A model generated the notes under the pieces. The model ran no database searches. It was given only the letters and a program-made list of their open reading frames with translations, and had not been told where the DNA came from. The translations under genes and the position numbers were made by a program. From Saprospiraceae bacterium (GTDB lineage: Bacteria > Bacteroidota > Bacteroidia > Chitinophagales > Saprospiraceae), in the NCBI GenBank assembly GCA_020628475.1, contig JAHDFB010000024.1, forward strand, positions 1 to 44,095: a DNA stretch of 44,095 nt, read 5' to 3'. Below are positions 34,255 through 42,483 of the stretch, in pieces (the stretch's first letter is position 1; each line of letters opens with the position of its first letter).

Positions 34255-35586
34255 TTAAATGGATAGGTCGTCAAAGGTTTTTTGAAGCTTTTCGTCTGAT
34301 GGTCTTGGAGCATCAGCAGAAACGATTTTTCCTTCGGGATCGACAAGAATAAATCTTGGAATTCCGTTGATTTTGTAATCCTGTACAAATTGAGACTGCC
34401 AAGCCTTGTCCGCGAACAATTGTGTCCCACCGAGTTCTTTGTCTGCGATCATTTTTTTCCACTTGTCATTGTCCTTCATCTCATCAATGGAGATGCTGAC
34501 AAATTCAATGTTTTTGTCATGGTATTTTTTCTCCGTTTCCTTCAGATATGGGATTTCGGCCTTACAAGGTCCACACCATGTTGCCCAAACATCGATATAA
34601 ACGTATTTTCCAGCAAGATCTTCTAAACTGGTTTTTCCACCTTTATAATTATCATAGTTAAAGCTCGGGGATGGTTCACCTTTTGCCAATTTCAGTAGTT
34701 CATTGTACTTTTCTTCCATTTTTTTGAGATGTGAAGTATTGGTGGAATGCTCTTTAAAAAAGGCGTACATTTTATCTAGATTCTCATTGGGACCCATTAA
34801 ATATCGCATGTCGTTGTATAAAATGCTGTTTTTGATATTTCCAGCTGGGGTCTTTGCAATATGTCTCATAAATACCTCTTCATATGAACCTACGGTGTCC
34901 TTATTAGATGCGGCACTAAAATTCATGGCAACTAAATTTTGATATGCCTTGCTGAGAAGGTATTCTTCCTCATTGTGCATGTCGATGGCGTCAATTGATT
35001 CTGACATTGCAGCAGGTATTTCTGCTTCATTTTCAGCGAAATAAGTCTTGTAAATAAGATTTTCGTGCGCCATTTCATATTCAATATCACGTGCAAATTG
35101 TGATTTGAGTTCAGCGTCTAGAGCTGCATTTTCTAAAATATGACTTAAACTATCTCTGGCCGAAGCAATTTTGTCGTTAAAGCTATTAGGATCTAATTTG
35201 TAATTGGAACGTCCTAGGAGTCTTTTAGAAAGCTGTTTTTTATCTTTTAAATAAGCAAAAATGGATTGGTTTTTTCCATCTGTACTTAGGCTATTGTTGA
35301 AATCCTTAGCATTTGCAGTAATACTTATATTCGATCCGGGTTGAAGATATAAGGCGGTATTATTGTAACCTATTCTAAAGTAATAGATTCCTGCCTTATC
35401 AATCTGAAGGGTATCTGTTATTTTTCCGTCAGCAATGGATAATTCTTTTTCGTATCCCATTCCTGAAATTTGTGCTTTTTCTTGATCAGTAGACTCAATA
35501 TCCGCTGAAAAGTGGACGGTTTTATCGGTTGGTTGACAGGCAATTACGAGGCAGGTCAAAAAGAGGGAAGCGAAGAAAAATTTCAT
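34255..35586 (-). CDS. TlpA-type thioredoxin-fold lipoprotein
   Basis: A 443-residue predicted lipoprotein; the signal peptide ends LTCLVIAC (Cys17). An N-terminal beta domain (about residues 25-110, DUF4369-like) is followed by a helical region. The C-terminal TlpA/ResA-type thioredoxin domain (about 305-440) has the active site WCGPC, with Cys338 and Cys341, and a cis-Pro segment NGIPRFILVDPEG. Bacteroidota proteins of this layout reduce or isomerise disulfides on the periplasmic face; substrates include cytochrome c in the classical ResA case. Single gene, just upstream of gyrB on the same strand but separated by 112 bases and a promoter. Confidence 0.92.
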   Translation of the reverse strand: MKFFFASLFLTCLVIACQPTDKTVHFSADIESTDQEKAQISGMGYEKELSIADGKITDTLQIDKAGIYYFRIGYNNTALYLQPGSNISITANAKDFNNSLSTDGKNQSIFAYLKDKKQLSKRLLGRSNYKLDPNSFNDKIASARDSLSHILENAALDAELKSQFARDIEYEMAHENLIYKTYFAENEAEIPAAMSESIDAIDMHNEEEYLLSKAYQNLVAMNFSAASNKDTVGSYEEVFMRHIAKTPAGNIKNSILYNDMRYLMGPNENLDKMYAFFKEHSTNTSHLKKMEEKYNELLKLAKGEPSPSFNYDNYKGGKTSLEDLAGKYVYIDVWATWCGPCKAEIPYLKETEKKYHDKNIEFVSISIDEMKDNDKWKKMIADKELGGTQLFADKAWQSQFVQDYKINGIPRFILVDPEGKIVSADAPRPSDEKLQKTFDDLSI

Positions 35587-35749
35587 TATTGTTTTTTATT
35601 TAAAAGTATAGAAATTTGTCAAAGTCGCATGATGTAGGGCTAAATTATAGAATTAAATGTCTTCTTTTCTATAAAAGGAATTATTCTTCATGCTTATTGT
35701 GATAGAATCCAGAAATTCGATAATCTTTTATGCTTAGGGTTCTTTTTGA

Positions 35750-35757
35750 TAAGTTTG
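35750..35757 (+). promoter_or_regulatory. Candidate -7 promoter box
   Basis: TAAGTTTG matches TAnnTTTG, 23 bases before the ATG of the lipoprotein at 35781. The 190-base region around it is otherwise without features. Confidence 0.45.
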
Positions 35758-35780
35758 TTCAGAAAATGAATTTCCGATAG

Positions 35781-36677
35781 ATGCGTACGATGTTGATATT
35801 ATTTCTTAGCATGATTTGTTTATGGTCTTGTGAAGAATCGAAACGATCGAATACTCTTTTGATATTAGATCCCTCAAAAATGGATGCGAGTGAATTTGCG
35901 GGTCAAGGTGTCTATTTAATTCCACCAACTCATTTTGTTAAGGCAGCGGCTTTTGATGGTTATAAATCACCTAGTGGATATTCTTCTATTTCAATTATAA
36001 AGAGTCCAAAGGCTTTCGAAGCATTGCAAGCCTTTTATGATAAAAATAATTTAGCCTCCTTAGATTCTGAATTAATAGAATGGCGTCCTGTACGGTATGG
36101 GACGAATGATCGATCTTTTTTTAATGTGGTTTACGATACTCCGAAATCATCCTATCTCTATAATTTAATTGTGGATAGGGGAGAAGATCGCGTAGTGATT
36201 CAGGCTACCTGTTTTAAAGATGAATTCAAAGCCTTGGACACCGAATTACGCGCTAGTATCTTTTCGGCTTTTATTACAAATGATACTAAGAATACCGAGG
36301 CTTTTCAGGCTGCTTCGGTAACAGAAGCAGGTCATAGAATATATACGAAGGATGGTCTTTATCCCACAAAATCTAAGGATCAGGCTCAAATAAGAACTTA
36401 TCAGTTGGATATAACAACAGGGAGTCAAGCTAGTGAAATAATGAAAAATGAAATTAAAGAAGCTTCTGGATCAGAACCTGTATCCATCAATATTAAAAAT
36501 ATTGAAGTTGGAAAATTAATATCTGGCTTTACGACGGTTAATAATAGAAAGGCTTATTGCTATGTCGTTCAGTTCAAAGAAAAGAACACATTGGTGATTT
36601 GTTTTTCAGGAAATTCTTCTGCAGACTTTCAAGAATTCGAAAAGTTTATTTCTAAACGATATTCATTTTTAAACTAG
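35781..36677 (+). CDS. Lipoprotein of unknown function
   Basis: A 298-residue predicted lipoprotein, signal peptide ending SMICLWSC (Cys17). The mature part appears to have two alpha/beta domains of about 130 residues. The first opens GVYLIPPTHFVKAAAFDGYKSP and ends with ATCFKDEFKALDTELRASIFSAF; the second ends with NTLVICFSGNSSADFQEFEKFISKRYSFL. These endings are similar, which would fit a domain duplication. The pattern recalls PsbP/DUF1795-type proteins, but I would not assign it. The stop codon overlaps the convergent phosphatase stop by four bases (CTAG). Confidence 0.82.
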   Translation: MRTMLILFLSMICLWSCEESKRSNTLLILDPSKMDASEFAGQGVYLIPPTHFVKAAAFDGYKSPSGYSSISIIKSPKAFEALQAFYDKNNLASLDSELIEWRPVRYGTNDRSFFNVVYDTPKSSYLYNLIVDRGEDRVVIQATCFKDEFKALDTELRASIFSAFITNDTKNTEAFQAASVTEAGHRIYTKDGLYPTKSKDQAQIRTYQLDITTGSQASEIMKNEIKEASGSEPVSINIKNIEVGKLISGFTTVNNRKAYCYVVQFKEKNTLVICFSGNSSADFQEFEKFISKRYSFLN

Positions 36678-37123
36678 CGATGCTCTTCAATGATTTTTGA
36701 GCAAGCTTCTAAGATCATGTTATATACGATATCAAATCCTCCCACATAATAGGGATCAGGTACGGGCCTATTTTCATTGGGATAGGCATAATTCATCAAC
36801 AATTTAACTTTTTTGCGATCTTTTTCGAAGGTGCATTTTCTTAAAATATCATTGTAATTGCTGGCATCCATAGCGAGGATTAAATCAAATTGTTGGATAT
36901 GTTCCTTTATGAGAAGTTCAGATCGCTGATTGCGAATGTCTATTCCGTGAGAGGCGGCAATGTCAATGGAACCTTTGTGTGGAGGCTCGCCATTATGAAA
37001 ACTTGATGTTCCACAACTTTCTACGATCCAATCGAGTCGATGCTCATCAATCAAGGCTTTCATGATTCCTTCAGCCAGAGGTGAACGGCAAATATTACCT
37101 AAGCAAACCATCAGTATTTTCAT
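36674..37123 (-). CDS. Low molecular weight protein-tyrosine phosphatase
   Basis: A 149-residue cytosolic phosphatase at the usual family length. The N-terminal P-loop CX5R is CLGNICRS, with nucleophile Cys7 and Arg13. The general-acid Asp is in RPVPDPYYVGG near residue 118, followed by the expected helix (FDIVYNMILEACSKIIEE). It dephosphorylates tyrosine, possibly of capsule-regulating tyrosine kinases or arginine phosphoproteins. It is the last gene of a four-gene minus-strand operon, one base after the gamma-carbonic anhydrase stop. The 3' end overlaps the convergent lipoprotein gene by four bases. Confidence 0.95.
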   Translation of the reverse strand: MKILMVCLGNICRSPLAEGIMKALIDEHRLDWIVESCGTSSFHNGEPPHKGSIDIAASHGIDIRNQRSELLIKEHIQQFDLILAMDASNYNDILRKCTFEKDRKKVKLLMNYAYPNENRPVPDPYYVGGFDIVYNMILEACSKIIEEHR

Positions 37124-37124
37124 G

Positions 37125-37721
37125 TCATTGAGTTTTTATTTTATCCCAAACTTCAAAAAGTTTTTCTTGTGCTGGACGATTTTTTGGCACTTCACGTAGA
37201 GGCTCGACCTCTTCCATATGTTCCTTGCAATCTGCCGGTAAGGTTTGATATAATTGCGTTCCCTTTGTTTTCCATGCAATCATTTCGTCAGACACTTGCT
37301 TGACAATTTTAGCAGGATTACCCACCAATAAAGATCTCTCCGGTATTATTTGACCGCTCTTAATAAAGGCCAATGCTCCTACAATAGATTCTTTGCCAAG
37401 TGATACATCATCCATGATCACCGCATTCATACCTACCATACAATTTTCTCCAATATGTGCACCATGGATAATAGCACCGTGTCCTATGTGCGCATTTTCT
37501 TCAAGAATTACAGTAGTTCCTGGAAACATATGAATGGTGCAATTTTCTTGAACATTGCAACCATCTTTTATAATGATTCCACCCCAATCACCTCGGATCG
37601 CAGCTGAAGGTCCGATGTAAACATCTTCTCCAATAATCACGTTGCCAACTACATTTGCTAAAGGATGTACGTAAGCAGATTCGGCTATTACCGGGGTGAA
37701 ACCTTTGAATGAATATATCAT
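37125..37721 (-). CDS. Gamma-carbonic anhydrase family hexapeptide-repeat protein
   Basis: A 198-residue left-handed beta-helix protein. The zinc ligands expected for gamma-class carbonic anhydrases are present: His64 in CTIHMFPG, and His81 and His86 in GHGAIIHGAHI. The N-terminal PAIRGDWG segment is typical of the YrdA/PaaY clade, which is often annotated as carbonic anhydrase or acetyltransferase-like. A C-terminal helix of about 30 residues completes the trimer. Zinc binding is likely, catalysis unproven. It sits between the YkgJ-type protein and the phosphatase gene in the same operon. Confidence 0.93.
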   Translation of the reverse strand: MIYSFKGFTPVIAESAYVHPLANVVGNVIIGEDVYIGPSAAIRGDWGGIIIKDGCNVQENCTIHMFPGTTVILEENAHIGHGAIIHGAHIGENCMVGMNAVIMDDVSLGKESIVGALAFIKSGQIIPERSLLVGNPAKIVKQVSDEMIAWKTKGTQLYQTLPADCKEHMEEVEPLREVPKNRPAQEKLFEVWDKIKTQ

Positions 37722-37757
37722 AGTTATCGTTGCGAATTGTTTTTCGTTAAAAGGCCT

Positions 37758-38216
37758 TTATTTGGCCGTAGATAGTTTCTTCACCATCAAATCTAGGATT
37801 TCCTCCACGGCAGGACAAATTAAACTATTGGTAGAATGTAGTTTTTTACGTCCTTTAAAATTTCCAGAATGAACATGCGGAAAATCTCGACAAGCCGAAG
37901 GTCGTGCTTCGTAGATGGTGCAGTAATTCTGCTCATCTAAAAACTGACAAGGGATACTTTTGAAGGACATTTCACCAGAAAAATCTTCGATAACGTATTG
38001 GCGTTCGATTTGTTTGGGAGTCGTTTTTAAAAACTTTGCAATTCGTTTAATATCCTTTTTAGAAACAATTGGTGGTGCAGATTTACAGCAATTTGCACAA
38101 CTTAAACAGTCTGTTTTTGCAAATACTTTTTGGTCCAATTCTTGTGCTAAAAGATCCAGTTCTTTCCCTGATTTTTCATTGGTGTATTTGAAAACTGGGT
38201 GGATAAATTTTGCCAT
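37758..38216 (-). CDS. YkgJ-type cysteine-cluster protein
   Basis: A 152-residue cytosolic protein. Cysteines lie in CLSCANCC near residue 37 and again in CQFLDEQNYCTIYEARPSACRDFPH, the pattern of the YkgJ (CxxCxxCC) family thought to bind zinc or an iron-sulfur cluster. Further cysteine in SLICPAVEEIL. Function unknown. Same-strand neighbours are a deacetylase upstream (13-base gap) and the gamma-carbonic anhydrase downstream, so it is probably expressed with both. Confidence 0.92.
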   Translation of the reverse strand: MAKFIHPVFKYTNEKSGKELDLLAQELDQKVFAKTDCLSCANCCKSAPPIVSKKDIKRIAKFLKTTPKQIERQYVIEDFSGEMSFKSIPCQFLDEQNYCTIYEARPSACRDFPHVHSGNFKGRKKLHSTNSLICPAVEEILDLMVKKLSTAK

Positions 38217-38229
38217 AAAGACCGATTAT

Positions 38230-38883
38230 TTAAGCTACTTCGCTCAATCGTTTTTTCTTGTTGAAATTGGATTGAATAGCTTTGAAAGTATAGCCTTTTA
38301 AATAATAATGTTCTAGAATTCTTGGCAATACATTTTTAAGTTTATTCTCCGCTTTTAAAGAATCGTGGAATACTACAATAGAACCTGGAACTACCGCTTT
38401 TAATACATTTTGGTAACAATCTTCAGCACTAATGTTTTGATCAAAATCACCGCTTAAAACATCCCACATTACAATTTTATAATGTCGACTTAAAAACTGC
38501 GTTTGTTTCGGTTTTATTCTTCCATACGGAGGTCTAAATAAATCTGATTTTACGAGGCTTGCACATTTCCGAATATCGTGAAAATATGGAATATTATCTG
38601 TTCTCCAACCCGACAAATGGTGATAGGTATGATTGCCAACAGTATGGCCTTCTTTCACTACTTGTTGAAAAATATCTAAATGCTTTCGCACATTATCTCC
38701 TACACAGAAGAACGTAGCTTTGGCATCATATTTTTTTAATTGTTCTAATACCCAAGGGGTAACTTCCGGTATGGGGCCATCATCAAATGTGAGATATAGG
38801 ACCTTTTCTTTTTGCTCATTGACCCTCCAGGTGAATGAGGGAAATAAAGATTGTATAAACTTCGGTGTTTTTGTCAGATACAT
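38230..38883 (-). CDS. Polysaccharide deacetylase (NodB domain)
   Basis: A 217-residue enzyme of the carbohydrate esterase 4 family. The catalytic and metal residues are visible: TFDDGP with Asp34-Asp35, the HxxxH pair His85/His89 in GNHTYHHLSG, and RPPYGR. CE4 enzymes deacetylate N-acetylglucosamine in peptidoglycan, chitin or surface polysaccharides. There is no clear signal peptide, only a short N-terminal extension (MYLTKTPKFIQSLFPSF), so the location is unsure. First gene of the minus operon that continues through YkgJ, gamma-carbonic anhydrase and phosphatase genes. Confidence 0.94.
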   Translation of the reverse strand: MYLTKTPKFIQSLFPSFTWRVNEQKEKVLYLTFDDGPIPEVTPWVLEQLKKYDAKATFFCVGDNVRKHLDIFQQVVKEGHTVGNHTYHHLSGWRTDNIPYFHDIRKCASLVKSDLFRPPYGRIKPKQTQFLSRHYKIVMWDVLSGDFDQNISAEDCYQNVLKAVVPGSIVVFHDSLKAENKLKNVLPRILEHYYLKGYTFKAIQSNFNKKKRLSEVA

Positions 38884-38952
38884 AATTACAGAAGGGATGG
38901 TTCACTTAATTTGCATTAGTATAACGAAAGAATTTTCCAAAATGCTGTATAA

Positions 38953-38972
38953 ATTCTTGAAATTTCAAGAAT
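38953..38972. promoter_or_regulatory. Perfect 20-bp palindrome, possible operator
   Basis: ATTCTTGAAA (38953-38962) is followed directly by its reverse complement TTTCAAGAAT (38963-38972). It lies 70 bases upstream of the deacetylase start and 204 bases before radC, in the divergent gap. Zero-spacer symmetry is more typical of a dimeric-repressor site than of a terminator. Confidence 0.45.
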
Positions 38973-39023
38973 CCTAATAAAAAGTAGCTTAAATACCGTG
39001 ATTGTTGAGATTTTCCTGTCAAT

Positions 39024-39048
39024 TAAATGTTTTGATATTAAACATTTA
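39024..39048. promoter_or_regulatory. Inverted repeat upstream of radC
   Basis: TAAATGTTT (39024-39032) pairs perfectly with AAACATTTA (39040-39048) across a 7-base spacer, TGATATT. It lies 128 bases before the radC start in the same divergent gap as the 20-bp palindrome. It could be an operator or simply AT-rich chance. Confidence 0.35.
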
Positions 39049-39175
39049 TCTAATATGAACTGCCATGTACGACCCTTGTAAGCTCTTGATTTAGAGGTGA
39101 ATGTCATTTTTTTGAAAAAAAGTGTCAAAATCTTGGAACGAAATCATGCCTTGATTACACTAATCTCTAAAAGGA

Positions 39176-39877
39176 ATGATGATAAAAAACACCAAGAAAA
39201 TTCATATTTCGGATTGGGCGCAAGAGGATCAACCTAGAGAACGTATTATTTCGTGGGGAAAAAATACCGCATCAAATGTTGAGTTGTTAGCTATTATTAT
39301 TGGTACAGGAAGTAAGGGGATGAGCGCATTGGATATGGCTCAGCAGATGTTGGATACGGTTAATAACGACCTGTTTGAACTTTCTAAAATGAGTGTGTAT
39401 CAGCTCATGAAATTCAAAGGTGTGGGTCGAGCAAAAGCCGTCAATATAATAGTGGCATTTGAATTGGGGAAACGCATTCAAAATCGAGAAATATCGACCT
39501 CTATAAAGTTTAGAAGTAGTCGGGATGGATTTGCTCTTTTAAGGCATCTATTTAGTGATTTAAAACATGAAGAGTTTTGGATATTACTGCTCTCTAGATC
39601 CAATCAATTGATACGAAAAGAACGGATTTCGATAGGAGGGGTAAGTTCTACCTTGGTCGACCCTAAAATCATTTTTTCCAAGGCATTGAATCATTTAGCC
39701 TCGTCGATCATACTCGCACATAATCATCCTTCTGGAAATTTAATGCCTAGTCAATCGGATATTGAATTGACTCGAAAAATTGTAAAAGCAGCTTCATTAT
39801 TTGATATTGCCATTCTGGATCACCTCATTATTTCTGAAAATAATTATTACAGTTTTGCGGATGAAGGAATGATGTAG
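39176..39877 (+). CDS. radC: RadC family protein (JAB/MPN domain)
   Basis: A 233-residue protein of the UPF0758/RadC family at usual length. An N-terminal helix-hairpin-helix region has LMKFKGVGRAKAVNIIVAFELGKR. The C-terminal JAMM metalloprotease-like site is AHNHPSGNLMPSQSD, giving His182, His184 and Asp195 (H-x-H-x10-D). Despite the name, a DNA repair function has been questioned for E. coli RadC; the role is unclear. Single gene on the plus strand in a gap with two inverted repeats upstream. Confidence 0.95.
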   Translation: MMIKNTKKIHISDWAQEDQPRERIISWGKNTASNVELLAIIIGTGSKGMSALDMAQQMLDTVNNDLFELSKMSVYQLMKFKGVGRAKAVNIIVAFELGKRIQNREISTSIKFRSSRDGFALLRHLFSDLKHEEFWILLLSRSNQLIRKERISIGGVSSTLVDPKIIFSKALNHLASSIILAHNHPSGNLMPSQSDIELTRKIVKAASLFDIAILDHLIISENNYYSFADEGMM

Positions 39878-39951
39878 ATTCTTCAACTTTTAGTATTAAA
39901 TGCTAAAAAAGAAGACGTATTTTAGCGCTCTTCAAACGTCAAAATAATTTT

Positions 39952-42474
39952 ATGAATATATATAGTTATTTAAAAATCTTCTTGTTGATTGGCTATTCAA
40001 CATGTGTTGGTGCTCAAACGTTGAAATCTCCAAAAGCGTTTTTAGGAGATGAATACGGAATTCAATTTACCCCGCATCATCGATTAGTTGATTATATAGA
40101 ATATGTAAGTGCAGCGTCGGATCGGGTATCTATTGAGCCATATGGTCATACAGGAGAAGGAAGACCATTATTCCTTGTGTTTATTAGTTCTGTAAAAAAC
40201 CAAGAAAATTTAGAAGCGATTCGTTCAACCAATTTGTATAATGCTGGACTGATTGATCAGGCTCCAAAAAACAAAATGGAAAAAGCAATCGTTTGGTTGA
40301 GCTACAGTGTACATGGAAACGAAGCTGGGGGTTCTGAAAGTTCTATGAATGTTTTGTATGAATTGGCAAAAGGAGGCGAAGGTATTGATTCATGGCTTGA
40401 AGAAACGGTTGTTATTATGGATCCATCCTTGAATCCAGATGGTTATTCTCGCTATTCTCATTGGGTAAGAGGCGTAAGTGGTAAAAGAACGCATCCTGAA
40501 TTGACGGATGTCGAGCATATGGAACCTTGGCCTGGTGGAAGAGTTAATCATTATTTGTTCGATTTGAACCGTGATTGGGCTTGGCAAACACAGGTGGAAA
40601 CACAGCAAAGAATAAAAAAATATAATCAATGGATGCCTCATGTTCATGCGGATTTGCACGAAATGGGATATGATGATCATTATTATTTTGCTCCGGCTGC
40701 GGAGCCTTTTCATAAAGCAATCACGGATTGGCAACGATCGTTTCAATTTGAGATTGGAAAAAATCATGCCCATTATTTTGATAAGAATGGTTGGTTATAT
40801 TTTACAAGAGAAATCTTCGATTTATTGTATCCTAGTTACGGAGATACATGGCCTACTTTTAATGGTTCTATTGGAATGACCTATGAACAGGCTGGACATG
40901 GTATGTCAGGAAGATCGATCCGTTTGGGCAATGGCAAAGATTTATTGCTCCAAGATCGGATTGATCATCATACAACGACTAGCTTATCCACCGTAGAAAT
41001 CACGGCTAAAAATAGATCTGCTGTCGTGGATAATTTCAAAGAATATTATACCCAATCACTTAAAAATCCTGTCGGTAAGTATACCTATTACGTGGTGAAA
41101 CGCGGCGAGATGACGGATCAATTTGTCGATTTACTAGATAAGAATGGTATCGAATTTGAATACGTCAGCAAGGATACTCGATTAAATGGTTATAGTTATA
41201 GCAGTGGAAAAAATGCCTCCTTCGAAGCCAAGGAAGGGGATGTGTATATATCTGCTTTTCAACCAAAGTCAACGTTGTTGCAAGTCTTTATGGAAGAAGA
41301 ACCTATTTTAGCAGATTCGGTCACATATGATATTACAGCTTGGTGTATTCCTATGGCCTACCAATTAGACTGTTATGGCTTTACGAGTGCGCCAAAAGTC
41401 ACCACCACTTCTGCAGCGAAGAATATGAAACCAGCGTTTAATACAGGAAGTTATGGTTTTGCCGTTCAATGGAATTATTCGTTCGATTCTAAGTTGTTTT
41501 TGAGTCGGTTGTTACAAAAGGGATATCGAGTTAAATCGGTCCAGAAGGAAATTGACTTGGGCAATGTGTTATTAAATCGAGGAGATTTGGTCTTGTTAAA
41601 ATTTGATCAGCCAAATTATGAGCAATTGCAAGAAGATTTGGATCAATTAGCGGATGGTTTACGCTTGAATATTTCTCCTATTAATACCGGCTTTGCTGTT
41701 GAAGGCAGTGATTTAGGAGGCAGTGGTTTGACAAGAATTGAAATACCAAGAGTATTAACATTTTTTGGAGACGGTGTAAGTGCGAATGAATATGGTCAAG
41801 TATGGTATTATTTTGAGCAAGTGATTGACTATCCGATTAGTCGAGTAAATATTCAGCAATTTGCAAGGGTTGATTTATCAGAATTTAACACCATTATATT
41901 ACCAGATGGATATTACTCACTTTCTGAGTCAAATATGAATGCTCTGTCTGAATGGGTTTCCAATGGGGGTAAATTGATAGCTATTGCTGGCGGCATCCGA
42001 AATTTAAGGTCCAATGATGCATTCGCGATTGGACAGGCAGAAGATGATGCCATGAAGGCGGAATTAAAAGCTCAACGAGAGGCACAACGTAAGCGAGATC
42101 GAAAGCGAAAATATGAAGGCGCTGAGCGACGATCGATTGCTGGAAGTATTCCGGGGGCGGTATTTAAAACCGAATTGGATAATACACATCCTTTATGTTA
42201 CGGTATGGATCATTATTACAGCTTAAAAAATTCATCCAGTCGTTATCCCTTATTAGAGGGAAGAACGTTTAATCCGGTTAGAATTCCTGTTGATTATACT
42301 TCTTATGGTTTTATAGGCAGTAAATTGACAAATAGATTTGAGGATACCGTTGTTTTTGGAGTCGAATCTAAGGGCGGTGGCACCGTAATTTACATGGTTG
42401 ATAATCCTTTGTTTAGAGCATTTTGGCGGAGTGGTGAAATTATTTTTGCTAATGCTTTATTTCAAGTTCAATAA
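39952..42474 (+). CDS. M14 zinc carboxypeptidase, exported
   Basis: An 840-residue secreted protein with an N-terminal signal segment (YLKIFLLIGYSTCVGAQ). The M14 catalytic domain spans about residues 30-370. Zinc ligands His121 and Glu124 are in SVHGNEAGG, the third His lies in HVHADLHEMGYDDHYYF (residues 230-236), and the general-base Glu is likely in GMTYEQAGHGM. A long C-terminal part includes a DUF-type region and a ThuA/GATase-like stretch (about 600-700) with a highly charged Lys/Arg insertion (KAQREAQRKRDRKRKYEG). It probably trims peptides outside the cytoplasm. FahA starts 9 bases after its stop, so they are probably co-transcribed. Confidence 0.92.
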   Translation: MNIYSYLKIFLLIGYSTCVGAQTLKSPKAFLGDEYGIQFTPHHRLVDYIEYVSAASDRVSIEPYGHTGEGRPLFLVFISSVKNQENLEAIRSTNLYNAGLIDQAPKNKMEKAIVWLSYSVHGNEAGGSESSMNVLYELAKGGEGIDSWLEETVVIMDPSLNPDGYSRYSHWVRGVSGKRTHPELTDVEHMEPWPGGRVNHYLFDLNRDWAWQTQVETQQRIKKYNQWMPHVHADLHEMGYDDHYYFAPAAEPFHKAITDWQRSFQFEIGKNHAHYFDKNGWLYFTREIFDLLYPSYGDTWPTFNGSIGMTYEQAGHGMSGRSIRLGNGKDLLLQDRIDHHTTTSLSTVEITAKNRSAVVDNFKEYYTQSLKNPVGKYTYYVVKRGEMTDQFVDLLDKNGIEFEYVSKDTRLNGYSYSSGKNASFEAKEGDVYISAFQPKSTLLQVFMEEEPILADSVTYDITAWCIPMAYQLDCYGFTSAPKVTTTSAAKNMKPAFNTGSYGFAVQWNYSFDSKLFLSRLLQKGYRVKSVQKEIDLGNVLLNRGDLVLLKFDQPNYEQLQEDLDQLADGLRLNISPINTGFAVEGSDLGGSGLTRIEIPRVLTFFGDGVSANEYGQVWYYFEQVIDYPISRVNIQQFARVDLSEFNTIILPDGYYSLSESNMNALSEWVSNGGKLIAIAGGIRNLRSNDAFAIGQAEDDAMKAELKAQREAQRKRDRKRKYEGAERRSIAGSIPGAVFKTELDNTHPLCYGMDHYYSLKNSSSRYPLLEGRTFNPVRIPVDYTSYGFIGSKLTNRFEDTVVFGVESKGGGTVIYMVDNPLFRAFWRSGEIIFANALFQVQ

Positions 42475-42483
42475 AAATAAAAT

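Noticed and set aside
38916..39128. 70-codon minus-strand frame between the deacetylase and radC
   Set aside because: It has Lys/Ile/Phe-rich random composition from AT-rich DNA and covers both inverted repeats; no homology pattern seen.
40390..40773. 127-codon minus-strand frame inside the M14 carboxypeptidase
   Set aside because: It lies antisense to the zinc-site region, whose motifs are intact on the plus strand; its Met/Arg/Ile-rich composition is typical of a shadow frame.
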